A stretch of 64,000 nt of DNA from Polaromonas sp. C04. Its GTDB lineage: Bacteria; Pseudomonadota; Gammaproteobacteria; Burkholderiales; Burkholderiaceae_C. The number at the start of each line of letters is the position of its first letter. Position 1 is the stretch's first letter. Under the pieces are notes generated by a model that saw only the letters and a program-made list of their open reading frames with translations, was not told the origin of the DNA and ran no database searches. Shown in pieces: positions 52,940-62,666 of the stretch. The translations under genes and the position numbers were made by a program. The stretch lies in the NCBI RefSeq assembly GCF_002002705.1, contig NZ_MUNS01000041.1, positions 62,001-126,000 on the forward strand. The letters are read 5' to 3'.

Positions 52940-54190
52940 GTGAAATTGTTTCCTTATGGCCATGCCACGCATCCGCAATGGCGCATGGCGGCGGCGCTGG
53001 TGCTGGCGCAGCTGCGCGCCCACATGGCGCTGCCCGGCTATGCGCACATGCCGGCGCTGGGCCTGCTCTACATCACGGATCACTATGCACCCGCCGCGCA
53101 GGATATTCTGGAATTCCTCGGTGCCGAGCTGCCGCAGGTGACCGACTGGTCCGGCACCGTGGGGGTCGGCATCGCGTCCAACAACGTGGAGTATTTCGAT
53201 GAGCCGGCGCTGGCCGTGATGCTGTGCGACCTGCCCAGCGACCAGTACCGAGTGTTCTCCGGCGTGGCGCCGCTGGGCCTGGGCTTCGAGGCGCACACGG
53301 CGCTGGTCCACGCCGACGCCGGCACGCCCGATGTGGCCGAGCTGATCGCCGAGATGGCGGCTCGCACGGCCACCGGCTACCTGTTTGGCGGCCTGGCGTC
53401 GAGCCGCACGCAAAGCGTGCAGTTCGCCGTCGGCGGCAACGGCAACATCAAGGGGCATGGCGCCGCCAGCGGCGTGTTCAGTGGCGGCTTGTCCGGCGTG
53501 GCCTTTGGCGAGGGCGTGCACCTGGTGTCGCGCGTGACGCAGGGTTGCCAGCCGGTGGCGCCGGTGCACGAGATCACCGGAGTCGACGGCAATGTGCTGA
53601 CCGCGCTCGATGGCCGGCCCGCGCTCGATGTGCTGCTGGGGGATTTGGGCGTCTCGCTCGACCAGCCACGCCAGGCCCTGGCCAGGGTCCGCGCCACGCT
53701 GGTGGGCCTGAGCGATGCGGGCAGCGACTCGGTGAATCGCACCGGCAACTTCGGCAGCGACGTGATCGTGCGCCACATCGTCGGGCTGGACCCGGCGCGC
53801 AAAGGCGTCGCCATTGCCGAGACGGCCGAGGTTGGCATGCGGCTGGCGTTTTGCCAGCGCAATGCCACGGCGGCGCGGGCCGACCTGATCCGCATCTGCG
53901 CCGAAATCCGCGAAGAACTGGAGCCCGAGGAAATGCCCCTGAGCACCGCCACCGTGCTGGCCGCGGCCGAGGCCGATTCGGCGCCGAACGCGGCCCGGCG
54001 CATCGCCGGCGCCATCTACGTGAGCTGCTCGGGGCGCGGCGGCCCGCACTTTGGTGCGCCCAGCGCCGAGCTGCAGATCGTGCGGCGCGCGCTGGGCGAC
54101 GTGCCGCTGGTGGGTTTCTTTGCGGGCGGCGAGATCGCCCGCCACCACCTGTACGGCTACACCGGCGTGCTGACGGTGTTCTGCATCTGA
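52940..54190 (+). CDS. FIST N- and C-domain sensory protein
   Basis: 416 residues from GTG 52940. The FIST-N half has GLLYITDHYAPAAQDILEFLGAELPQVTDWSGTVGVGIASNNVEYFDEPALAVMLCDL; the FIST-C half contains VSCSGRGGPHFGAPSAELQIVRRALGDVPLVGFFAGGEIARHHLYGYTGVLTVF, a clear signature. FIST domains are sensory modules that bind small molecules such as amino acids and are usually fused to kinases or cyclases; this protein has no output domain, so it may signal by interaction. It follows phaM by 20 bases. Confidence 0.88.
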   Translation: MKLFPYGHATHPQWRMAAALVLAQLRAHMALPGYAHMPALGLLYITDHYAPAAQDILEFLGAELPQVTDWSGTVGVGIASNNVEYFDEPALAVMLCDLPSDQYRVFSGVAPLGLGFEAHTALVHADAGTPDVAELIAEMAARTATGYLFGGLASSRTQSVQFAVGGNGNIKGHGAASGVFSGGLSGVAFGEGVHLVSRVTQGCQPVAPVHEITGVDGNVLTALDGRPALDVLLGDLGVSLDQPRQALARVRATLVGLSDAGSDSVNRTGNFGSDVIVRHIVGLDPARKGVAIAETAEVGMRLAFCQRNATAARADLIRICAEIREELEPEEMPLSTATVLAAAEADSAPNAARRIAGAIYVSCSGRGGPHFGAPSAELQIVRRALGDVPLVGFFAGGEIARHHLYGYTGVLTVFCI

Positions 54191-54196
54191 GCCCGT

Positions 54197-55174
54197 TCAA
54201 TCCAGTTTGATGCCGCTGGCGCGGATCACGGCGCCCCATTTCTCGCGTTCACTCTTGGTGTAGGCCGCCATTTGCGCCGGCGTGCTGGGAATGGCTTCGA
54301 GGCCCAGGGTCTGGAAGCGCGCCTTCACCTCGGTCGAGTCCAGCGCCTGCACCAGTGCCTTGTTCAGCCTGGCCACGATGTCCGCCGGGGTGGCGGCCGG
54401 CACCACCAGCCCCTGCCAGGCATAGGCTTCAAAACCCTTGAGACCCTGCTCGGCGAGCGTGGGAATGGTGTCGAAGTTTTTCACACGCCGCGCGCTGGCA
54501 ATGCCGATCGGGCGCAGTTTGCCGGCGGCGATGAAGGAGGAGCCGCTGGCCGTGTCGACGAACATGAAGGGCACCTGGCCTCCGACCACGTCCTGGATGG
54601 CGGGGGCGGCGCCGCGATACGGGATATGCGTCAGCTTCAAGCCGGCCTGCTGGGCGAACAGTTCCGTGGCCAGGTGGTGCGGACTGCCCGAGCCCGGCGT
54701 GGCGAAGTTGGCTCCGTGACGCTGGCTTTTGGCCCAGGCGACGAACTCCTTGAGGTTGTGCACCGGAACTTTAGTGTTCACCACCAGAATCATCGGGAAG
54801 CGCGCCATCAGTCCGACCGGGGCAAAATCCTTCTCCGCGCTGTAGTTGAGCTTGCTGTACAGCACCGGGTTGGCAGCCAGCGTCCCCGTGTCGGCGGACA
54901 GCAGCGTGTAGCCATCGGCCCTGGCATGCGCCACATAGTCCGCGCCGATGTTGGTGGCGGCGCCCGGCTTGTTGGTGATGATGAGGGTCTGGCCCAGCGT
55001 CTTGCCCATGGCGTCCGCCAGCATGCGCGCCACCACGTCGGTGCCACCGCCGGCCGGATACGGCACCACCCATTCAATTGGTCTGGTCGGGTAGGTTTGG
55101 GCGGATGCCGAGGCGGCGACGGCCAGCAGGCCAACGCACAGGAATTGCCGGATCAGGGTGGTGACAGGGTGCAT
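54197..55174 (-). CDS. Bug-family periplasmic binding protein
   Basis: 325 residues. Signal peptide MHPVTTLIRQFLCVGLLAVAASASAQ, then the TctC/Bug motifs YPTRPIEWVVPYPAGGGTDVVARMLADAMGKTLGQ and NKPGAATNIGADYVAHARADGYTLL. Bug proteins bind carboxylates or aromatics and are extremely numerous in Burkholderiales; only some work with a TctAB permease, and none is nearby. With the flavin monooxygenase gene upstream, transport or sensing of an aromatic acid is possible. Ligand unknown. Confidence 0.92.
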   Translation of the reverse strand: MHPVTTLIRQFLCVGLLAVAASASAQTYPTRPIEWVVPYPAGGGTDVVARMLADAMGKTLGQTLIITNKPGAATNIGADYVAHARADGYTLLSADTGTLAANPVLYSKLNYSAEKDFAPVGLMARFPMILVVNTKVPVHNLKEFVAWAKSQRHGANFATPGSGSPHHLATELFAQQAGLKLTHIPYRGAAPAIQDVVGGQVPFMFVDTASGSSFIAAGKLRPIGIASARRVKNFDTIPTLAEQGLKGFEAYAWQGLVVPAATPADIVARLNKALVQALDSTEVKARFQTLGLEAIPSTPAQMAAYTKSEREKWGAVIRASGIKLD

Positions 55175-55194
55175 GGGTTTCCTTCAAAAATGAA

Positions 55195-55374
55195 TCAGGT
55201 GTTGGCGAGCCGCTCGGCCTGCAAAATGTGCGCGAGCGCGGTCTGGGCATCCGCCTGTTGGCTCAACAGATCCAGCGCCAGCGTCGCCAGCAGCAGGGAG
55301 GTTTTGCTTTCGCCCACACGGCCAATGCATTCTGCCAGTGCGGTGTAGGTCAGCTCAAGCTGGGTTTCACTCAT
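55195..55374 (-). CDS. Small DUF2783-like protein
   Basis: 59 residues from ATG 55374 (MSETQLELTYTALAECIGRVGESKTSLLLATLALDLLSQ), helical and acidic. Its start overlaps the stop of the flavin monooxygenase by four bases, so translation is probably coupled. The gene order, size and sequence match DUF2783 proteins that accompany such monooxygenases. No function is established; an accessory role is only a guess. Confidence 0.75.
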   Translation of the reverse strand: MSETQLELTYTALAECIGRVGESKTSLLLATLALDLLSQQADAQTALAHILQAERLANT

Positions 55375-57008
55375 GTCCGTTCTCCGGAAAAGACGCATGC
55401 AAGTGCTGCAGTGATAGGGGCGGGCGACGCTGCGGCGTCGCGCCAGCGGCCCATGACGTAGCCATCGGGCCGGATCAGATAGAGCGTGCCCTCGGCCGCG
55501 TCGCAGCGCTGCCAGGCCTGGCCGAGCGCATCGACGACCGTGTCGGCGTTCGCAGCGCCCCGGGCCGCCACGCGCAGCAGGCGCAGCGCGGCCACACCGG
55601 CGCGCCCGCTGCCGGCAAGCTGCTGCAAGGTCGCAGGCACATCGGGCTCGTTGGAGAAGTACAGCGCCACAAAACAGGTGCCGAACAGCGCTGTCAGGTG
55701 CCCCGGGCCTTGCAGGGTTTGCAGCGAGGCCTCGGGCGCCGGCAGGCCGGCATGGGCGCCGCCCGTGAATGCGCCGTCGCGCTCCGGCTGGTTCAGGGGC
55801 GAGCCCGCATACTCGATCGGCGCCGACTGGCGCGGGTTGATCAGCGGGCGCACGCCGGGTGCCACCGTGGCCAGGCGCAGCGCGGCCTCTCGCATCAGCG
55901 CAAAGCCGTGGTGCGGCGGCGCCATGAATTCGGTGCTCTTGGCGCCGTAGGCGATGTTCTCGCGCGTCGCCAGAACGCGCTCCATCGAGTAGCTGTCCAG
56001 CAGCGCTTCGCGGGCATGGCCCTGCTGCACCAGGGCCAGCTTCCAGGCCAGGTTGCCGGCGTCGTCCAGCCCCGAGTTGAGGCCGCGCACGCCAAAAATC
56101 GGCACCAGGTGCCCCGCATCGCCCGCAAACAGCACGCGGCCGTGCCGGTAGCTCGGCAGGGTCAGGCATTTGGCGTTGTAGATGGAGATCCACAGGGGCT
56201 TCCACGGCGCCGTCTCGCCGATCATGTCCAGGTGCGCCTGCACGCGCGGCAGCACGTTCTCGGGTTTGACCGCCTCCACCGGATTCTCGTGGTCGGCGAC
56301 CTGGTAGTCGATGCGCCAGACGTTGTCGGGCTGGCGGTGCATCAGGATGGTGGAGCCCGGGTTGGACGGCGGGTCGAACCAGGCCAGGCGCTCCACCGCG
56401 CGCCGCGTGTCCTGCTCGATGTCCACGATCACATAGCGTCCCTCGTACTGCATGCCCTCGAGCTGCAGGCCCAGTTGCTCGCGCACCGTGCTGCGCCCGC
56501 CGTCGCAGGCGACCAGCCAGTCGGTGTGCACGCTGTGCGTGACGCCATCCGCCGTTTCAAAATCAACGTCCACGCCGTCGGCCTGCGCCCGCACGGTCGT
56601 CACGCGGGCCGACCAGCGCACATCGACCCCGCCGATGCGCGCCGCCGCCGCGTGCGCGTATTGCTCGATGTAGTACTGCTGGATGTTGAGCATCGGTGCG
56701 AAGCGCTCGCTGGGCTCGCTCGGCATTTTGAAATGCAGCACTTCGGTGCCCTGGAAGTAGCTGCGCCCGCCGACCCACGACAGGCCCTTGTCGACCAGGG
56801 GGCGGTCGGCACCGACCCAGCCGAGGATTTCCTGCGAGCGGCGCGCGATGCAGATGGCCCGGCTCCCCTCGCAGTACGACGCATCGGCCTCCAGCACGAG
56901 GCAGGCGACGCCGTGGTGTGCCAGCAGCGCCGCCAGCGACAGGCCAACCGGGCCGCCACCGGCAATGACCACCGGGACTTTGAGGGGAATGGAAGAAGCA
57001 GTGGCCAT
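55371..57008 (-). CDS. FAD-dependent aromatic monooxygenase (MhpA/PheA type)
   Basis: 545 residues from ATG 57008 behind CAGGTAG. Rossmann FAD site VPVVIAGGGPVGLSLAALLAHHG, the DG motif LVACDGGRSTVREQLGL and the GD motif RVLFAGDAGHLVPIFGVRGLNSGLDDAGNLAWKL define group A flavoprotein hydroxylases (PHBH fold). The C-terminal ~150 residues form a thioredoxin-like extension as in MhpA and related phenol hydroxylases. It probably hydroxylates an aromatic acid with NADH; which one cannot be told. It overlaps the DUF2783 gene. Confidence 0.92.
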   Translation of the reverse strand: MATASSIPLKVPVVIAGGGPVGLSLAALLAHHGVACLVLEADASYCEGSRAICIARRSQEILGWVGADRPLVDKGLSWVGGRSYFQGTEVLHFKMPSEPSERFAPMLNIQQYYIEQYAHAAAARIGGVDVRWSARVTTVRAQADGVDVDFETADGVTHSVHTDWLVACDGGRSTVREQLGLQLEGMQYEGRYVIVDIEQDTRRAVERLAWFDPPSNPGSTILMHRQPDNVWRIDYQVADHENPVEAVKPENVLPRVQAHLDMIGETAPWKPLWISIYNAKCLTLPSYRHGRVLFAGDAGHLVPIFGVRGLNSGLDDAGNLAWKLALVQQGHAREALLDSYSMERVLATRENIAYGAKSTEFMAPPHHGFALMREAALRLATVAPGVRPLINPRQSAPIEYAGSPLNQPERDGAFTGGAHAGLPAPEASLQTLQGPGHLTALFGTCFVALYFSNEPDVPATLQQLAGSGRAGVAALRLLRVAARGAANADTVVDALGQAWQRCDAAEGTLYLIRPDGYVMGRWRDAAASPAPITAALACVFSGERT

Positions 57009-57116
57009 GGCTACCTGAGAGTTTGTTGAATGGGTTGCAAGGACTCCCTTGCGTTTATAGCGTTGATGGGGCCCGCGCGTTGCGGCCATAATTGGCGCGT
57101 GACTGAAAGTGCCCCG

Positions 57117-57431
57117 ATGCCCGCGAACCCGCTCGACCTGATACGTCGGCGCCCCGGCGCGTGGCGCTGGCTGGCCGTGGTGGTGGCGCTCGCTTTTGCG
57201 CTGCTCGTCTCCACCGCGGCGACCCACCATCATCCGGCGGGCGAAGACCGCGACTGCGCCATTTGCGCCGCGGTCGTGCATGCGGTCTCCGACACGGTGC
57301 TTCCCGTCGCCGTCCCCGTTCCTTCGTACGTCCTGCTCTACGCGCTCGAGCGGACGCCCACGGCATCCCTGCACCACGCAGAGGCGGTGCCGTTCCCGTG
57401 CATCTGCGGACCTCCCACGCGAACCTTGTGA
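57117..57431 (+). CDS. DUF2946-like small protein upstream of a TonB receptor
   Basis: 104 residues from ATG 57117; a GTG 18 bases upstream is possible, and neither has a good ribosome site. One N-terminal hydrophobic helix (WRWLAVVVALAFALLVSTAA) precedes THHHPAGEDRDCAIC, a His- and CxxC-bearing motif similar to the HHTLHCPLC motif of the 48170 protein, then FPCICGPP near the end. Size, topology and position directly before a TonB receptor (90-base gap) parallel the copper cluster at 48 kb. Metal binding is inferred. Confidence 0.72.
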   Translation: MPANPLDLIRRRPGAWRWLAVVVALAFALLVSTAATHHHPAGEDRDCAICAAVVHAVSDTVLPVAVPVPSYVLLYALERTPTASLHHAEAVPFPCICGPPTRTL

Positions 57432-57521
57432 CAGCGCCGGAAACGGCCATTCCTTGAGGTTTCCTGTCAGACGCCGGCGCAGCGCCGGTGTCCCGTTCGC
57501 CATGGTTTTGGAGGTTTGTTC

Positions 57522-59690
57522 ATGCATTCGTTTAAATTGCGCCCGCTTGTTTTTTGTCTGTCGGGCATGTTGACCAGCCTGGGGGCGTGGGCCGCACCGC
57601 CCGACGCGGCGCCGGGCGCCCCGGCCGCGCCCGACGCCGCGGGCACGCTGTCCACGGTGGACGTCACCGTGCAGCAGTTGAAAAAGGCCCGTATCGACCT
57701 GTCGCCGCAGGTGGGCACCACGGTGTACCGGATCGATCGCACGCTCATCGACTCGCTGGGGCAGGGCGACGCCGCGCCGTTCGACGAGGTCCTGCTGCGC
57801 GTGCCCGGCGTCTCCAAGGACTCGACGGCTTCCGGCTCCATTCACGTGCGCGATGACCATGGCAATGTGCAGTACCGCATCAATGGGGTCGTGCTGCCGG
57901 AGAGCATTTCCGGCTTCGGCCAGTCGATCGATACGCGCTACGTGCAGTCGGTGGACTTTCTGACCGGCGCGCTGCCGGCGCAGTACGGCCTGCGCACGGC
58001 GGGCATCGTCGATATCCAGACCAAGGAAGGCCTGGCCAAGCCCGGCGGCTCGCTGGGGCTGGTGCTCGGCAGCCACAACACCCAGGAAGAGAATGCGTCG
58101 TTCTACGGCGCGAAAGGCAACCTGAGCTACTACCTGTCGGGCAGTCTGGTGTCGAACGACAACGGTATCGAGAATCCGCAGCCCACCCTGAACCCGCAAA
58201 ACGACCACACGCGCCAGGGCAAGACGTTCGGCAATTTCTCGTACTTCGTGGACGACAGCACGCGCATCGGCTTCATGTTCGGCACCTACAACGGGAAGTT
58301 CCAGATCCCCACCAATCCCGGCCAGACGCCCAGCTACTCGCTGACGGGGTTCAGCGACACCGAGACGGGCTTCAACGCCCTGCCGTCAAGCGACGTGCGC
58401 GAGCAGCAAACCGAAGTCAACCGGTTCGCCGTGCTGTCGTTCCAGAAGTCCCTGGACAAGCTCGACTACCAGATCTCGGCGTTCCACCAGTACTCGGACC
58501 TGCACTATCTGCCCGATCCCGTGGGCGATCTGATCTACAACGGCGTGGCCTCCAACACGCTGCGCTCGAACACGGCCAACGGCCTGCAATTCGACGCGTC
58601 GTACAAGGCCAGCTCGGACCACACGCTGCGTTTCGGCTCCGCCTATACGCGCCAGGCCACGCGAAGCGACAACTCGGTGGCGGTTTTCCCGGTCGGTGCC
58701 GACGGCAGCCAGTCCAGCAGCGATCCGCTGACGATCACCGACAACTCGGGCAAGATCGGGCAGCTGTTCAGCCTGTACGCGCAGGACGAGTGGCGGCTCA
58801 ATCCCAGGCTGACGTTGAACTACGGGCTGCGCTTCGACGCCGTGAACGCCTTCACGACGGAGCACCAGCTCAGCCCGCGCGTCAACATGGCCTACAAGCT
58901 GACGGAGGCCACCGCCCTGCATGCGGGTTACGCGCGCTACTTCACGCCGCCGCCGCAGGAACTGGCGTCGCAGGCCAGCATCAATCTTTATACGGGGACC
59001 ACCAACCAGCCCGAGGTCGGCACCTCCGATCCGGTGAAGGCGGAGCGCACCGACTACTTCGATGTCGGCGCGTCGCACAAGGTGAACGACAGGCTCACGC
59101 TGTCGGCCGACGCCTACTACAAGAACATCCGTAATCTGCTGGATGAAGGCCAGTTCGGGCAGGCGCTGATTTTGTCCCCCTTCAACTACGCCAAAGGCTA
59201 CGCGCGCGGACTCGAGTTGTCGGCCCGGTACAACGACGCGCACTGGGCCAGCTACGTGAATTTCGCGGTTCAAAAAGCGCAGGGCAGCAACATCATTTCC
59301 AGCCAGTCCCTGTTCGGCGCGGCCGAGCTGGCCTACATTGCCAGCCACTACATCTACCTCGATCACAACCAGACCTACACGCTGTCGGCGGGCACCAGCT
59401 ACCGGTTCGGCGACAACCAGGTCAGCGGCGACCTGCTGTTCGGCAGCGGGCTGCGCAATACGCCCGAGGGGGGAGCGCCGAACAGCGGCACCTTGCCGGG
59501 CTACGCCGTGGTCAACGCGGCCTTCATGCACACCTGGAAGCAGGCCGATGGCGACCTGCAGGGGCGGGTCTCGCTGCTGAATGTGTTCGACAGAACCTAC
59601 CTGCTGCGCGATGGCACGGGCGTCGGCGTCGGCGCGCCGCAATACGGTCTGCGGCGCAGCCTCTACGCGAGCCTGACCAAGCACTTTTGA
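57522..59690 (+). CDS. TonB-dependent outer-membrane receptor, substrate unknown
   Basis: 722 residues from ATG 57522 with GGAGG upstream. Signal peptide ends near GAWA; the plug (DLSPQVGTTVYRIDRTLIDSLGQGDAAPFDEVLLRVPGVSKDSTASGSIHVRDDHGNVQYRINGVVLPE) is followed by a barrel ending GLRRSLYASLTKHF, a terminal-Phe strand. It differs in sequence from the 48.6-kb receptor but also follows a DUF2946-like gene. Metal or metal-complex uptake is a reasonable guess; no residue decides it. It converges with fusA, 21 bases apart. Confidence 0.88.
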   Translation: MHSFKLRPLVFCLSGMLTSLGAWAAPPDAAPGAPAAPDAAGTLSTVDVTVQQLKKARIDLSPQVGTTVYRIDRTLIDSLGQGDAAPFDEVLLRVPGVSKDSTASGSIHVRDDHGNVQYRINGVVLPESISGFGQSIDTRYVQSVDFLTGALPAQYGLRTAGIVDIQTKEGLAKPGGSLGLVLGSHNTQEENASFYGAKGNLSYYLSGSLVSNDNGIENPQPTLNPQNDHTRQGKTFGNFSYFVDDSTRIGFMFGTYNGKFQIPTNPGQTPSYSLTGFSDTETGFNALPSSDVREQQTEVNRFAVLSFQKSLDKLDYQISAFHQYSDLHYLPDPVGDLIYNGVASNTLRSNTANGLQFDASYKASSDHTLRFGSAYTRQATRSDNSVAVFPVGADGSQSSSDPLTITDNSGKIGQLFSLYAQDEWRLNPRLTLNYGLRFDAVNAFTTEHQLSPRVNMAYKLTEATALHAGYARYFTPPPQELASQASINLYTGTTNQPEVGTSDPVKAERTDYFDVGASHKVNDRLTLSADAYYKNIRNLLDEGQFGQALILSPFNYAKGYARGLELSARYNDAHWASYVNFAVQKAQGSNIISSQSLFGAAELAYIASHYIYLDHNQTYTLSAGTSYRFGDNQVSGDLLFGSGLRNTPEGGAPNSGTLPGYAVVNAAFMHTWKQADGDLQGRVSLLNVFDRTYLLRDGTGVGVGAPQYGLRRSLYASLTKHF

Positions 59691-59711
59691 GCGGGCGCGG
59701 ACCGCAGCGGC

Positions 59712-61820
<2,109 letters not shown>

Positions 61821-61944
61821 GAGAAGCTCCTTGCACGCCGCGCCCTGCGCGCCGTGCCCGTGGATTCTGCAACGGGCGGGCCGGCGCGTACAGGGCGCGT
61901 GTGTTTACCAGACAATACTCGCGTTCCACAGGCAAGGAGAAAAT

Positions 61945-62655
61945 ATGGCCATTGCGGGATGTGAATCGCTCAAGGTGCTGGCGTTCGACGTGTTCGGCAC
62001 GGTGGTCGACTGGCATGGCGGCATCGCGCGCGAAGTCGCCGCGCTGGGGCTGGCCGTGGACCCCGGCGCATTTGCGCTGGCCTGGCGCGCCGGCTACCAG
62101 CCAGCCATGCGCCGCGTCATGTCGGGCGAGCTGGGCTGGACGCTGATCGACGACCTGCACCGCCTGATCCTGGACGACGTTCTCGACCAGTTCCACATCA
62201 CGCACTTGACGCAAGCGCAGAAGCACCACCTCAACAAGGCGTGGCACCGGCTCGACGCGTGGCCCGATGCGGTCGAAGGATTGCGTCGGCTCAAGTCGAA
62301 ATGCATCATTTGCACGCTGTCCAACGGCAATATCGGCCTGCTGACCGACATGGCAAAACGGGCCGGCCTGCCGTGGGATTGCATCCTGTCCGCCGAGGTC
62401 TTCAGGAAGTACAAGCCCGACCCGGCCGTTTACCTCGGAGCCGCCAAGGTCTTCGACGTCACGCCTGACGAGGTCATGCTGGTGGCGGCGCACCATGACG
62501 ATCTGGCGGCGGCGCGCGCCTGCGGCCTGAAGACGGCTTACATCGAACGACCGGCGGAGTTGGGACCGGCCACGCCGAAGGATGTCTCGCCCGACCCGCG
62601 CAATACGCTGCATGCGCGCGACTTTCTGGCGCTGGCAGACCAACTGGGGTGCTGA
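61945..62655 (+). CDS. Type II haloacid dehalogenase (HAD superfamily)
   Basis: 236 residues from ATG 61945 behind AAGGAGAAAAT. Nucleophile Asp15 is in LAFDVFGTVVDWHG; motif II is CTLSNGN, motif III lysine in RKYKPDP, motif IV in VAAHHDDLAAARACG. The SSNGN-like motif and cap helix arrangement fit L-2-haloacid dehalogenases, which release halide from 2-haloalkanoic acids. Motif I has DVFGT rather than the DAYGT common in proven enzymes, so activity on haloacids is likely but not certain. Transcribed away from fusA. Confidence 0.88.
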   Translation: MAIAGCESLKVLAFDVFGTVVDWHGGIAREVAALGLAVDPGAFALAWRAGYQPAMRRVMSGELGWTLIDDLHRLILDDVLDQFHITHLTQAQKHHLNKAWHRLDAWPDAVEGLRRLKSKCIICTLSNGNIGLLTDMAKRAGLPWDCILSAEVFRKYKPDPAVYLGAAKVFDVTPDEVMLVAAHHDDLAAARACGLKTAYIERPAELGPATPKDVSPDPRNTLHARDFLALADQLGC

Positions 62656-62666
62656 CTGCGGGACGC

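Noticed and set aside
51908-54148. Open frame of 746 codons on the minus strand
   Set aside because: Antisense to PCuAC, phaM and the FIST gene, all recognised; no family features.
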